A stretch of DNA of 64,000 nucleotides from Marinifilum sp. D737 (GTDB taxonomy: Bacteria; Bacteroidota; Bacteroidia; Bacteroidales; Marinifilaceae): NCBI RefSeq assembly GCF_026672275.1, contig NZ_JANQCD010000008.1:62001-126000 (forward strand), in the 5' to 3' direction. Made by a program: the position numbers and the translations under genes. The notes beneath the pieces are model-generated. The model was not told the origin of the DNA, ran no database searches, and was given only the letters and a program-made list of their open reading frames with translations. This document shows, piece by piece, positions 27,717-36,950 of the stretch (position 1 is its first letter; each line of letters starts with the position of its first letter).

Positions 27717-28742
27717 ATGAGCCTATTTTTAGATACAATTAACGGAGTTAAAAGAGAAAGACCACCGATGTGGTTTATGCGTCAAGCGGGTAGAGTATTG
27801 CCATCGTACATGAAACTTAGAGAAACCTATGGTTTTAAAGAGATGATGGAAACTCCGAATTTGGCTGCTGATGTTACCATGTTGCCAATTCACGATTTAG
27901 GAGTTGATGCTGCAATTCTATTCTCTGACATTCTTGTGATTCCTGAAGCTTTGGGAATGGAGTTAAGTTTTGAAGGGAAAGGCCCGAGTTTTGCAACCGC
28001 TTTGAAAGATGTTGCGGATCCTTTGTCATTCTTAACCGAAAAGCCTGAGAAATTGGATCATATTTATGCTGCTATCGATAGAATTCTTGAGATTAAGCCT
28101 AAGGATATTCCATTGATTGGTTTTTGCGGAGGTCCTTTAACTACGCTTTGTTACATGTATCAGGGTTTTAGTAGAAATCAAAATTTTCCGGATTTTGTTC
28201 CGGCGATTTATCGCGATAAGGAATTGATGAAGAAAGTGGTGGCCAAGATCACCGAAATGAGTATTCATTATGCACTAAAGCAGGTTGAGCATGGTGTTCA
28301 GGCATTTCAGTTGTTCGAAACTCACGCAGGTTTAATTCCTGTTGAATTGTATAAGGAAGTATTCTTGCCATCGGTGAAAGCTATTTTGGGTGCAGTTCGT
28401 GAAGCCGGAGTAAAAACCATTTACCTGCCTAAAGGATTAGGAACAGGTATCAATATGGTAAACTACGACTTGTGTGATTGTGTTAGCGTTGATTGGCAAA
28501 TGCCATTGCACGAAGTGAGAAGTATTGTAGGTGAGGAGATGATTCTACAAGGGAACTTCGATCCGAGAATCCTGGAATCGACTCCAGAAGCAATCGATCG
28601 TGAATTCGAATACTTTTTGAACTATGGTAGAAAAGATCACAAATGGATTTTCAACCTGGGACATGGTTTATTGCCATCAATTCCTGTTGAGAATGTGGAA
28701 TATCTCGTGAAGAAAGTAAAAGAATCTGACTGGGGCAGATAA
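27717..28742 (+). CDS. hemE: Uroporphyrinogen decarboxylase
   Basis: This 341-residue cytosolic enzyme removes four acetate carboxyls from uroporphyrinogen III to give coproporphyrinogen III. The signature PPMWFMRQAGRVLPSYMKLR is at residues 16-36. GFCGGPLTTLCYM and the late GLGTGINM and GHGLLPSIP motifs also fit. It is the last gene of the hem run and is closed by a strong hairpin. Confidence 0.96.
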   Translation: MSLFLDTINGVKRERPPMWFMRQAGRVLPSYMKLRETYGFKEMMETPNLAADVTMLPIHDLGVDAAILFSDILVIPEALGMELSFEGKGPSFATALKDVADPLSFLTEKPEKLDHIYAAIDRILEIKPKDIPLIGFCGGPLTTLCYMYQGFSRNQNFPDFVPAIYRDKELMKKVVAKITEMSIHYALKQVEHGVQAFQLFETHAGLIPVELYKEVFLPSVKAILGAVREAGVKTIYLPKGLGTGINMVNYDLCDCVSVDWQMPLHEVRSIVGEEMILQGNFDPRILESTPEAIDREFEYFLNYGRKDHKWIFNLGHGLLPSIPVENVEYLVKKVKESDWGR

Positions 28743-28764
28743 GCAGATGAAATAAATTGAATAG

Positions 28765-28797
28765 AGGTGGGATTTATATCCCACCTTTCTTTTTCCT
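28765..28797 (+). terminator. Terminator after hemE
   Basis: AGGTGGGAT and ATCCCACCT form a nine-base perfect stem with a four-base loop, followed by T-rich sequence, 22 bases after the hemE stop. The convergent kinase gene ends at 28801, so it may also serve that transcript. Confidence 0.85.
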
Positions 28798-28800
28798 ATT

Positions 28801-30066
28801 CTATTGATTTGGCAGTGTAAAATAGAAATTAGTACCTCTGCCAACTTCTGATTTTAACCAAATTTCACCACCTAGCAACTCAACAAAAGCTTTAGAAATG
28901 GAAAGCCCTAGACCAACTCCTCCATACAAATCACTTATTGTTTCGTTGGTTTGCGTAAATCGATTAAAGATTTCATTCTGCATATTTTCAGGTATGCCAA
29001 TGCCACTATCTTTTACGTAGAATTCGCAAACATCATTTTTAAGCTCAACTCCAAATTCGATAGAACCATTATCGGTGAACTTGAATGCATTGTTTAGCAA
29101 GTTTGTGATAATTTGGTTCACCTTTGTTTTATCTGTTTTGATTTTACGTCCTCTAAGACTTTCTGGAATTTTCTTAATCAATTCAATTCCTTTTCCATCA
29201 TATTTTTGGCGGTAAATGTCTTCAAGATCTTGTAATAAAGAATCCAGACAAGTATCTTCTATATTTACCTTTTGCTGATCTGTTTCAATGGCCGAAATAG
29301 TTAATATATCAGATATAATAGATAGCAATTGATCCGAATTTTTTTGAATAATTGAAGCAAAATAATCTCTTTTCTCATTAGTTAAATCGGGCATAGTTAA
29401 TAGCTCTGAAAACCCTACGACTGCATTTAGGGGAGTTCTTATTTCATGAGAGATATTTTGCAGAAAGGCTGATTTTAAGCGACTGCCTTCTTCTGCTTTT
29501 TCTTTGGCTATTTGTAGTGCTTTGTTTTGTTTTTTTAGTTTATCCTGTTGTTCTTTAATGGTCTGAATCATTTCTGAGGATTGAAACTCAAATGAAGTAA
29601 CCAAGGCCAAATCTAATTCAATTACTTGCTTAAACTGTAAAAGAATTTTTTCATGAAGCACAGAAAAATGATTCTCCTTATTGTCCAGAATGCAAATTGT
29701 ACCAAAAGGTGATTTATTCGGATAGAATATTGGATAGCCAAGGTAGGCAACCATTCCCAATTCAATGTCTGGATTTCGATCCCAATCCTTATCTGTTAAT
29801 GCATTTGCTACTAATAATTTTTCTTTCGATTTGATTACCGTTTCGCAATACAATCCATGCCAATCTTCTTTATCGCCAACATGATATGGATTGTTATCGG
29901 AGTTACTGGTAATAAACACTTCCATTTGTTGATTTGCTGCCCTCATGATTAAAGCAGCCGGTATTGTGAGAGTCTCTGCCAGCAAATCGGCAATTCCTTG
30001 CCATTTGTCCAACATCCATTGTGGCATTTGTTCTGGTATTTTCATCATTCTTTTTTTCGTGCCCAA
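28801..30066 (-). CDS. GAF-domain sensor histidine kinase (soluble)
   Basis: This 421-residue kinase has no membrane segment. A GAF domain occupies about residues 20-155, a coiled coil about 165-195, and HisKA has phospho-acceptor H207 in SHEIRTPLNAVVG. An HATPase domain follows with N-box LLNNAFKF and G-boxes DSGIGIP and GGVGLGLSI. No receiver domain and no adjacent regulator are present, so it is an orphan kinase. It probably senses a small cytosolic signal through GAF. It is convergent with hemE, with no evident link to heme. Confidence 0.92.
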   Translation of the reverse strand: MGTKKRMMKIPEQMPQWMLDKWQGIADLLAETLTIPAALIMRAANQQMEVFITSNSDNNPYHVGDKEDWHGLYCETVIKSKEKLLVANALTDKDWDRNPDIELGMVAYLGYPIFYPNKSPFGTICILDNKENHFSVLHEKILLQFKQVIELDLALVTSFEFQSSEMIQTIKEQQDKLKKQNKALQIAKEKAEEGSRLKSAFLQNISHEIRTPLNAVVGFSELLTMPDLTNEKRDYFASIIQKNSDQLLSIISDILTISAIETDQQKVNIEDTCLDSLLQDLEDIYRQKYDGKGIELIKKIPESLRGRKIKTDKTKVNQIITNLLNNAFKFTDNGSIEFGVELKNDVCEFYVKDSGIGIPENMQNEIFNRFTQTNETISDLYGGVGLGLSISKAFVELLGGEIWLKSEVGRGTNFYFTLPNQ

Positions 30067-30141
30067 TAAATTTAAGGAAATAATTTGTTTAGTGATAGTA
30101 TGATTTAATGAAATATTTGCCTGATTTCTAATTTGTATTGA

Positions 30142-30972
30142 TCAAATATCTATTGGTAAATTACCGTAAATGCTATGTGTTAGAGCTAGAACGTTACCTT
30201 CTTTATTGATTTTGCCAATAACAGCATGTAGTTGTTTCTGATCCGATCCAACATTAATACAAATCGTATTACCTATTTTTTCATACCACTTTCCTGTAAG
30301 ATATGGAGATTCGTGCACATGGCCGTGTAGGCTTAAGTTAGGCTTTAGCTCCAGTATTTTGTTTCGAATTGCCCTGCTGCCAATATGTTTGTTTGCATTA
30401 CACAAATCAAGGTACTCGCACATTGGAGGTGTATGGGTAATCAAAATTCTACATTGCGGATGAATGTGCTGCAAGTCTTCCTCAATACTCGGCTTTTTGT
30501 TAAAATACTCTGGTTGTATATAAGTTTTATCTCCTGTTTTATCGGTAACATATGAATCGGTAATAGGAGTATGTTTATCGGTTTTCATATCTCTTAATTC
30601 GAAATCCTTTCTATGTAATGGGCCAGGCGGAACAAAAGGATATCCAGCAAGTATCATGTTGTTTTCTACCGGCATTCCATTGGACTGAATCTCGCGAATG
30701 CCATATTCATTGGGCAGTTTATTGATAAGGTGAATGGCTCCCGGCCAATCGATATTGCCGGGAATGAAAAGGGTTTTAATGCATATCTCTTTTAGAAAAT
30801 CTTTTAGGTATGAGTCAATAAAATTGATCTGATCCTGTAGTTCTTGCGTATGCGCAAACAGATCCCCACCAAGAAACAGGTAGTCGATATCCCCACTGTT
30901 ATCAATTAACATTTTAAGTTCTCGATAAAGTGAAGTGTTTCCATGTAGATCAGATGTAAAAATAAACTTCAT
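30142..30972 (-). CDS. Calcineurin-like metallophosphoesterase
   Basis: This 276-residue cytosolic enzyme carries the two-metal phosphoesterase motifs: SDLHG (D8, H10), GGDLF, GNIDW, ITHTPP and LHGHVHE near the C terminus. The family cleaves phosphomonoesters or phosphodiesters such as nucleotides or cyclic nucleotides. The substrate cannot be inferred. It precedes the GAF kinase gene by 75 bases on the same strand, so the two may share a transcript. Confidence 0.92.
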   Translation of the reverse strand: MKFIFTSDLHGNTSLYRELKMLIDNSGDIDYLFLGGDLFAHTQELQDQINFIDSYLKDFLKEICIKTLFIPGNIDWPGAIHLINKLPNEYGIREIQSNGMPVENNMILAGYPFVPPGPLHRKDFELRDMKTDKHTPITDSYVTDKTGDKTYIQPEYFNKKPSIEEDLQHIHPQCRILITHTPPMCEYLDLCNANKHIGSRAIRNKILELKPNLSLHGHVHESPYLTGKWYEKIGNTICINVGSDQKQLHAVIGKINKEGNVLALTHSIYGNLPIDI

Positions 30973-31427
30973 GATTTTTGGCTTTACAATTTAAAGGTAT
31001 TGTATTTTGATCTTGAAGTCAATACACACACGGAGTGAGCTTTTCCATACATTAGGCAGATGCATGCACACTGTAACGGATGTTTTCCATACCACACGGC
31101 ATTATCCCACAACCAAATCATGAAAAGGGGTTGTTTGATGAAACCGCATTATTGATGAAAAAAAACATCGAAATTAATTGATCGTTACAATTTAAACATC
31201 GAACAAATCGAATATTATTTCTTAGTTAAAATACTTTATGATACAAAGAAAATATCCGATTATTCAAATTTGTTGAAATAATTATTATCTGTCTTAAATG
31301 TATTGATTTTAGACTGTTGGATGCTTTAGAAAAGTAAAAATATACAATTATATATCTCCTGTTTAATTTGGTCAACTTTGTATAATGGTATAAATTTATA
31401 TTTAAAAGCAATTAAAAACAATAAGTA
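30973..31427. other. Gene-free intergenic region between divergent genes
   Basis: These 455 AT-rich bases separate the leftward phosphoesterase gene and the rightward small lipoprotein gene. TTTTCCATAC occurs twice (about 31042 and 31090). No clear RNA, repeat family or gene was seen; it presumably holds both promoters. Confidence 0.5.
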
Positions 31428-31811
31428 ATGAAAAGGAATCTTATTTTATTAGCTATTATGGTATTGTGTATACCTGCGTTTGTAGGCTGTGACAGTGATG
31501 ATCCTGTTGCAAAAACTTGTGAATTAAGTGCGGGGGACCGACCTACCGTAGAAATAGATATAACTTTTACTGCCACTAGTACTGGCGATGGCGAGATAAC
31601 ACAGCTTACATATATAGTAGCTGGAGAAGAAACTGTTGTGAGTAATCCGAATTTGCCTTGGGAAATTGATGTCCTTATACCCGCTGAAACTGATTTTTCA
31701 ATTTCAGCTAATGGTTCTACTACAAATGGTAGTATAACAGTTGCATATTCTGGAACTGCCATATCATATGAAATTTCAGGATCGGATAGTTGTTCCCATG
31801 AAAACGATTAG
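31428..31811 (+). CDS. Small hypothetical lipoprotein
   Basis: This 127-residue protein has a clear lipoprotein signal (hydrophobic helix, then AFVGC at about residue 21). The mature start is SDD, the acidic pattern linked to surface export in Bacteroidota. The remainder is a Ser/Thr/Gly-rich beta-strand sequence, perhaps a single Ig-like domain. It contains another cysteine (KTC) near the start and one (SDSC) near the end that could form a disulfide. No family is recognised. It is followed by a small unknown gene. Confidence 0.65.
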   Translation: MKRNLILLAIMVLCIPAFVGCDSDDPVAKTCELSAGDRPTVEIDITFTATSTGDGEITQLTYIVAGEETVVSNPNLPWEIDVLIPAETDFSISANGSTTNGSITVAYSGTAISYEISGSDSCSHEND

Positions 31812-31897
31812 TTTGAGTGTTTAAATATAGAGTTCCTGTATACTGATTGAAGATGCTAAAGTTCTGTACAATAAGTTTGGTCAATTAAGTGAGTTTT

Positions 31898-32203
31898 ATG
31901 GATACAAACAATGCCCTTATGAATACTGAAATGCTTGCCCATGAAGATATTCATGCGAGAAATATGATGTTTGAAAGTTATATTTTATGGTTTTCTCAGC
32001 TTGTTGATGTATCCATGCAGCTCTATTTTAAGCAGGATTGCCATTTTGAATCAATTGAGGATGTAAAACTTCCTAATGAGCCTGCATTTACTGATATAAT
32101 TGAAAACGAATTGTCATTTACTAAGTTTGGTGACTTTAATGGAAGTACACATGGAGGCTTTTCACATACTTGTGGGAATTGCTTAAAAGAGATATGGGGT
32201 TAG
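31898..32203 (+). CDS. Small hypothetical protein
   Basis: From the ATG at 31898 this is a 101-residue protein (a GTG nine bases upstream is possible). No signal peptide is seen. A helical segment around FESYILWFSQLVDVSMQLYF is followed by an acidic stretch and a C-terminal SHTCGNCLKEIWG with a CxxC pair that could bind metal. No family is recognised, and the gene could be spurious. It lies 86 bases after the small lipoprotein gene. Confidence 0.4.
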   Translation: MDTNNALMNTEMLAHEDIHARNMMFESYILWFSQLVDVSMQLYFKQDCHFESIEDVKLPNEPAFTDIIENELSFTKFGDFNGSTHGGFSHTCGNCLKEIWG

Positions 32204-32260
32204 ATAAAAATAAATTTTTAATCTTCCTTTGGGAATTGAGGTGTTTTGCATGCTTTAAAA

Positions 32261-32926
32261 TTAAAAGGCTAGTATGTAATTGTCTTGTAAGTTGATTGCG
32301 CCCGTAAACTGTTTACTCTTTGAATATCCATAGAAAGGTCCAATTCTGTATTTGTGATACTCATCTTGCTGTTGATAGCTCAACCAAATAAAATGATCTT
32401 TGAATGATTCCAAAAAATCTTGATTGTAGGCTCCCAACTGAACGGTGTATTTGTAAGGGTAACTATGCGACTGAAGCTTGTTTTTTGTTCTTTTGGTTGT
32501 TTCGCTAACAATAATGGTAGCAGGCAAGTTCATTTTGCTCATCACCTCACAAAACTTCAATGCATTTTGTTTCGACTTAAATTGTGCCAAAGCATGCTTG
32601 CTTTCGTTTAAAAAAAATACAGTGAAATAGATGGATGGCTTAGCAACTTTTGTATCCGTTGTTTCTGTTTGAACCATTGTGTCAGTTTGGATGGTATCCT
32701 TTTTATTCAATGATAACTGTTTTGATTCTTCATTTTGAAATCGAATATTGTAATACAATATCGAGAAACCGATAAGTGTGGTAATTAGAGCAATTCGATA
32801 AAAGCTAATGATTCTACTCTTGGTTCTAAGATGTTTTGTTAATCTTTTAAACTCTTTATCTATTGCATCTTTTCGGAGAATTTCCTTTTCTTCTTCAGTA
32901 ATGAAATCTTTATCATTTAACTTCAT
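32261..32926 (-). CDS. Membrane protein with SPOR-like C-terminal region
   Basis: This 221-residue protein has an N-terminal charged cytosolic part, a single transmembrane helix at about 41-60, and a periplasmic linker. The C-terminal region (about 95-215) contains two SPOR-like halves (ALAQFKSKQNALKFCEVM; YTVQLGAYNQDFLESFKDHF). SPOR domains bind denuded peptidoglycan at division sites, so a cell-wall or division role is possible. The SPOR assignment is by pattern and is not certain. It is a single gene. Confidence 0.65.
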   Translation of the reverse strand: MKLNDKDFITEEEKEILRKDAIDKEFKRLTKHLRTKSRIISFYRIALITTLIGFSILYYNIRFQNEESKQLSLNKKDTIQTDTMVQTETTDTKVAKPSIYFTVFFLNESKHALAQFKSKQNALKFCEVMSKMNLPATIIVSETTKRTKNKLQSHSYPYKYTVQLGAYNQDFLESFKDHFIWLSYQQQDEYHKYRIGPFYGYSKSKQFTGAINLQDNYILAF

Positions 32927-33048
32927 TTGCTTGTAGCTTATTGGTTCTAAAGATAAAATTGCAAGTTAAATGTTTTTATTGATAAATGAAATTCCAAAAG
33001 GTAATTTTTAAGTTAATTTTAAAATCGATTTAAGGGGGAGGTTATGCT

Positions 33049-33561
33049 TTATCTTAATACTCTTAATAGTTTCCTTGCCCTGGCACAAAATCCTGCTGTT
33101 CCATGTTCCATTTGTTCTTCCAGAATAAGAGCAAGTTCATTTTTAATATCGGGCTCTATGATAGAGAAGTTGTAAAGAATTTGCATGGCATGCACCTTAA
33201 TTGCAACTGCTGTTGTAGCATTAATCAGTAAATCGAAACATCGGTTGATAAATTCCCCTGATACATCTTTTGGAATCGGTTCGCAACTAATTAATTTTAG
33301 ATATTGCCTTTGTTTGCTTTCATTTTCCAATGTTGGAATTAAAGCTATCATTTTGGGAATGTATGGACGAACCAAGTTGGGATCAATATCATAAACCTTA
33401 TCCATTAACCAGCTGGCACGCCAGGAATGCTTCTCATTGCTGATACACCATTCCCACAATTGTTGAACATGCTTAGGGTCCTCTGCAATGCTTCGTGCCA
33501 CCAACTCAGCTTCCTTTTTTATGGGAAAAGGATCTAAGAGTTTCTGTAAATCCATATTCAT
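33049..33561 (-). CDS. HEAT-like helical hypothetical protein
   Basis: The start is taken at the ATG at 33561 (or 33555), giving about 170 residues. A longer frame to 33708 would run into the threonine dehydratase gene. The protein is wholly alpha-helical with repeated helix pairs (ELVARSIAEDPKHVQQLWEW; VRPYIPKMIALIPTLENE), resembling HEAT/ARM repeats used for protein binding. There is no signal peptide. It begins three bases after the dehydratase stop, so the two are co-translated. Its function is unknown. Confidence 0.7.
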   Translation of the reverse strand: MNMDLQKLLDPFPIKKEAELVARSIAEDPKHVQQLWEWCISNEKHSWRASWLMDKVYDIDPNLVRPYIPKMIALIPTLENESKQRQYLKLISCEPIPKDVSGEFINRCFDLLINATTAVAIKVHAMQILYNFSIIEPDIKNELALILEEQMEHGTAGFCARARKLLRVLR

Positions 33562-33563
33562 TC

Positions 33564-34505
33564 TTAAAATGGCAATTTGTCCAGTTGAACATTGCCACCC
33601 GAAATGATGATACCGATCTTCTGATTTTGATACTTTTCTTTCTCTTTGAAGAGCGCAGCAAGAGCGACGGCACTTGAGGGTTCTACAACAATCTTCATTC
33701 GCTCCCAAATCAATCGCATAGCCGAAACAATTTCATCTTCTTCTACTCTGATAATGTCTTCAACATGTTCTTTGATGATAGGAAAAGTTTTGTCGCCAAG
33801 AGATGTTAACAAACCATCGGCAATCGTATTGGGATTGGTTTGAGGAACAATTTCTCCTTTTTGAAATGATTGCCAGGCATCATCGGCACCCATAGGCTCA
33901 CCGGCAATTATTTTTGTACTTGGAGAGAAATGATGTGCAGCCAAAGCAGTTCCTGCCAATAAACCACCACCTCCAACAGGAGCAAAAATGCAATCCAAAT
34001 CGGCATGCTCTTCAATTAACTCCATGGCAGCAGTTCCTTGCCCTTGAATTACATGATAATCATTGTAAGGATGAAGAAAAATAGCTCCGGTTTTGTTTAC
34101 CACCTCGTTTAGTGTGCTTTCGCGAGCCTCTAAGTTTGGTTCACATTCAATAACTTCACCACCATAACCTTTTACTGCAGCTTTTTTTATTTCCGGCGCG
34201 CTCGATGGCATTACAATGTAAGCCTTAATGCCCTGTAGTTTTGCAGCCAGTGCCAAAGCTTGTGCAAAATTTCCCGACGAGTGAGTTGCTACACCAAACT
34301 CTTTCTCGGTTTTGGATAGTTGGAGAATGGCATTGCTGGCACCACGCATTTTAAATGCGCCCATTTTCTGAAAGTTTTCACACTTAAAGAACAGTTCAGC
34401 TCCTACCATTTCGTTTATTAGTTGTGAGCTTAGGATAGGGGTTCGGTGGATGTAATCTTTTATTCTCTTGTGAGTTTCGAGTAAGTTCTGTTTGGTGATC
34501 ATCAT
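33564..34505 (-). CDS. Threonine/serine dehydratase, catabolic type (PLP fold type II)
   Basis: This 313-residue cytosolic enzyme deaminates threonine or serine to 2-oxo acids. PLP lysine K52 is in MGAFKMRGASNA and the glycine-rich phosphate loop is FAPVGGGGLLAG. It lacks the C-terminal ACT regulatory domain of biosynthetic IlvA, so it resembles TdcB or serine racemase. The start is MMI at 34505, or three bases later. It lies 118 bases after hemL, behind a hairpin, and is coupled to the HEAT-like gene. Confidence 0.9.
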   Translation of the reverse strand: MMITKQNLLETHKRIKDYIHRTPILSSQLINEMVGAELFFKCENFQKMGAFKMRGASNAILQLSKTEKEFGVATHSSGNFAQALALAAKLQGIKAYIVMPSSAPEIKKAAVKGYGGEVIECEPNLEARESTLNEVVNKTGAIFLHPYNDYHVIQGQGTAAMELIEEHADLDCIFAPVGGGGLLAGTALAAHHFSPSTKIIAGEPMGADDAWQSFQKGEIVPQTNPNTIADGLLTSLGDKTFPIIKEHVEDIIRVEEDEIVSAMRLIWERMKIVVEPSSAVALAALFKEKEKYQNQKIGIIISGGNVQLDKLPF

Positions 34506-34588
34506 TTTGCTGAGGTATTTGCTTAGTTAAGATTCTTTTTTGGGTTCCGAGTTTAATCAGATGTACCAAATAAAGAGTAAAATTTATT

Positions 34589-34615
34589 GAGAGCCTCACT
34601 TGAAGTGAGACCCTC
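34589..34615 (-). terminator. Hairpin between hemL and the dehydratase gene
   Basis: The perfect inverted repeat CTCACTT-G-AAGTGAG is extended by GAG/CTC pairs and lies nine bases after the hemL stop on the minus strand. The T-run that follows is weak (AATAAATTTT). Confidence 0.5.
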
Positions 34616-34623
34616 AAAATATT

Positions 34624-35916
34624 TTATTTCATAGCCTCTAAAGATTCTTTAGCTGCCTGAATTGTTTTGTCTAACATCTCGTAAGTAAGAGAATTTGATA
34701 AGAAATAACTTTCGAATGATGAAGGAGGAAGGTAAATGCCTCTTTTCAACATTTCGTGGAAGAACTGAGGGAATTTCTCATTATTAGCTGTAGCAGCCGT
34801 ATCAAAATCTACCACATCAACATCGGTAAAGAATACGCTAATCATCGATCCGCAACGGTTAATCTTGTAATCGAATTCTGATTCTGCAAATACTTTATCC
34901 AAACCTTTGTGCAGGTATTCAGTTTTATCTTCCAGTTCAGTAAAGTACTGAGGATTCTCGTTCAACTCTTTAAGTAGTGTGTAACCAGCAATCATGGCAA
35001 TAGGATTTCCTGATAGTGTTCCAGCTTGGTATACAGGTCCAAGAGGAGAAACAACTTTCATGATTTCATCAGGACCGGCATAAGCCCCAACAGGCATACC
35101 ACCACCAATTACTTTACCGAAAGTAACCAAATCAGCTTTAATACCTAAATATTCCTGAGCACCACCTTTTGCCAAACGGAAACCATTCATTACCTCATCG
35201 AAGATCAATAAAATTCCTTCCTTGTCGCAAAGTTCTCTCAAATCTTCCAAAAACCCTTTTTTAGGAAGAACACATCCCATGTTACCCGCAATAGGCTCGA
35301 TAATAATTGCCGCAATTTCATCTTTATTTTCAGCAACCAACTGTCTTACATTATCGATATCGTTGTACTTTGCCGTTAGGGTATCGTTAGCAGTTCCCGG
35401 AGTTACACCCGGAGAATTTGGTACTCCAAAAGTACTGGCACCACTACCTGCTTTAATTAGGAAAGAATCCGCATGGCCGTGATAACATCCTTCGAACTTG
35501 ATGAATTTGTTACGGCCAGTATAACCTCTGGCAACACGAATGGCACTCATACATGCCTCAGTTCCCGAGTTTACCATTCTTATCTTATCGATATTAGGAA
35601 CCATTTCAACAATTAACTTGGCGATATGGATTTCCAATTCAGTTGGGGCACCAAATGAGGTTGAATCTTCAACTTTTGCTTTAATTGCATCAATCACCTT
35701 TGGGTAAGCATGACCTAAGATCATTGGTCCCCATGATGAGATATAATCGATATACTCATTGCCATCGGCATCTGTTAAAATGCTACCTTTTGCTTTTTCG
35801 ATAAAAACAGGAGTTCCTCCAACCGATTTAAAAGCTCTTACCGGAGAATTTACACCTCCGGGAATGTATTTGTTCGCTTCATCGAATAGTTCGGAACTTC
35901 TTTTGTATTGATACAT
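34624..35916 (-). CDS. hemL: Glutamate-1-semialdehyde 2,1-aminomutase
   Basis: This 430-residue PLP enzyme converts glutamate-1-semialdehyde to 5-aminolevulinate, the second step of the C5 route begun by HemA. The catalytic lysine is K268 in [34 protein letters not shown] and [10 protein letters not shown] are family hallmarks. It follows hemD by 11 bases on the same strand. Confidence 0.96.
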   Translation of the reverse strand: MYQYKRSSELFDEANKYIPGGVNSPVRAFKSVGGTPVFIEKAKGSILTDADGNEYIDYISSWGPMILGHAYPKVIDAIKAKVEDSTSFGAPTELEIHIAKLIVEMVPNIDKIRMVNSGTEACMSAIRVARGYTGRNKFIKFEGCYHGHADSFLIKAGSGASTFGVPNSPGVTPGTANDTLTAKYNDIDNVRQLVAENKDEIAAIIIEPIAGNMGCVLPKKGFLEDLRELCDKEGILLIFDEVMNGFRLAKGGAQEYLGIKADLVTFGKVIGGGMPVGAYAGPDEIMKVVSPLGPVYQAGTLSGNPIAMIAGYTLLKELNENPQYFTELEDKTEYLHKGLDKVFAESEFDYKINRCGSMISVFFTDVDVVDFDTAATANNEKFPQFFHEMLKRGIYLPPSSFESYFLSNSLTYEMLDKTIQAAKESLEAMK

Positions 35917-35927
35917 AGTGTATGGTT

Positions 35928-36650
35928 TTAAGAATTTAAATATTCATTACAAATTTCAAGCATCGAATAAATGTTTGTCCTTTCCGACATGGCCACGTTT
36001 TCGGTGTAATCTAACAGTTTAACAGCAGTGGTATTTCCAATGGCAATACATGGAATGTCTTCTCTGATTTGATATTTTGAGAAGAAACTATGCACTGCAC
36101 TTGGACTGCAGAAACAAATCGCATCAAACTGATCGATTTTCAAGTCAGGCTGAATTAAATGGGTAATATAGCATTCAATTTCCTGATACTTGATTTCATT
36201 TTCATTAAAAAAGTTGGTGATTGTTTTCCTGCGCATATTTCCAGAGAAATAGTAATACGGAATTCCTGAAGATTCCTGCTCTAGTCTGTCAACTAATGAG
36301 AGTGCATTGTGATGCTCGGGAACAACTACTTCAAAATTGAGTTTTCGCAGTTCTTCCGCAGTTTTTTCACCAACAGCGAAACATTTTCGGTTCGAATAAT
36401 TCGAAATATCAGGGAATGATTTTAGCAAACTCTTCACGGAATTCTTACTGGTAAATATCCAGGAAGCATTCTCATTTGTTTTAAGATTCTCTATCGTTTC
36501 CTTAGGTAAATCACTTAACTCAATATCAATGAAAGGATAATCTTGTAATGATAGTCCTATTCCTTTTCCGAACTCATAATGATTCTCGGTAAGTTTTCGG
36601 GTAAAGAGGATGTGCTTTAATTTACCAGTGTCCATTAGCTGTTTATTCAT
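35928..36650 (-). CDS. hemD: Uroporphyrinogen-III synthase
   Basis: This enzyme cyclises hydroxymethylbilane to uroporphyrinogen III with inversion of ring D. The two-lobed HemD fold is suggested by [44 protein letters not shown] and [12 protein letters not shown]. The start is placed at the ATG at 36650 (or 36635), because the extra 22 residues of the longest frame (to 36716) do not fit the family. It is co-transcribed with hemL and completes the pathway of the hemACBE run. Confidence 0.88.
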   Translation of the reverse strand: MNKQLMDTGKLKHILFTRKLTENHYEFGKGIGLSLQDYPFIDIELSDLPKETIENLKTNENASWIFTSKNSVKSLLKSFPDISNYSNRKCFAVGEKTAEELRKLNFEVVVPEHHNALSLVDRLEQESSGIPYYYFSGNMRRKTITNFFNENEIKYQEIECYITHLIQPDLKIDQFDAICFCSPSAVHSFFSKYQIREDIPCIAIGNTTAVKLLDYTENVAMSERTNIYSMLEICNEYLNS

Positions 36651-36950
36651 TTGCTGAGCTAACAAATTTAAGAAATCCGAGCAGTTTTTTATACTCAATT
36701 GGCAAGAAATTAGCAATGAATTGATAATGAGTTGAGACCTGCCATGTCATTATTTTTTCGTAAATTCTTTTAGCATTTAAATACGTTAAAAAGTATTAAT
36801 CTTCTTGTCTGTTTTTAATAGCTTTTATACTTTTATTGAGCTTTAAAAAAGCAATGGAAATAAATATTTCATAAAATATAGAAGCAGGACTTAAAAACAT
36901 TTTACGTTACGTGCCGATATGAGTAAATCTCTTGATTAAGTGAGACAATT

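Noticed and set aside
31226-31411. 61-codon minus-strand frame in the phosphoesterase/lipoprotein spacer
   Set aside because: AT-rich, Tyr/Ile/Asn-rich sequence with no domain or upstream signal; most likely random.
33562-33708. Longer N terminus for the HEAT-like protein
   Set aside because: The extension lies wholly within the threonine dehydratase gene in another frame and is Cys/Arg-rich noise. Starts at 33561 or 33555 fit the tight gene junction.
36651-36716. Longer N terminus for HemD
   Set aside because: The extra 22 residues have no counterpart in the expected HemD start, and in-frame ATGs at 36650 and 36635 fit better.
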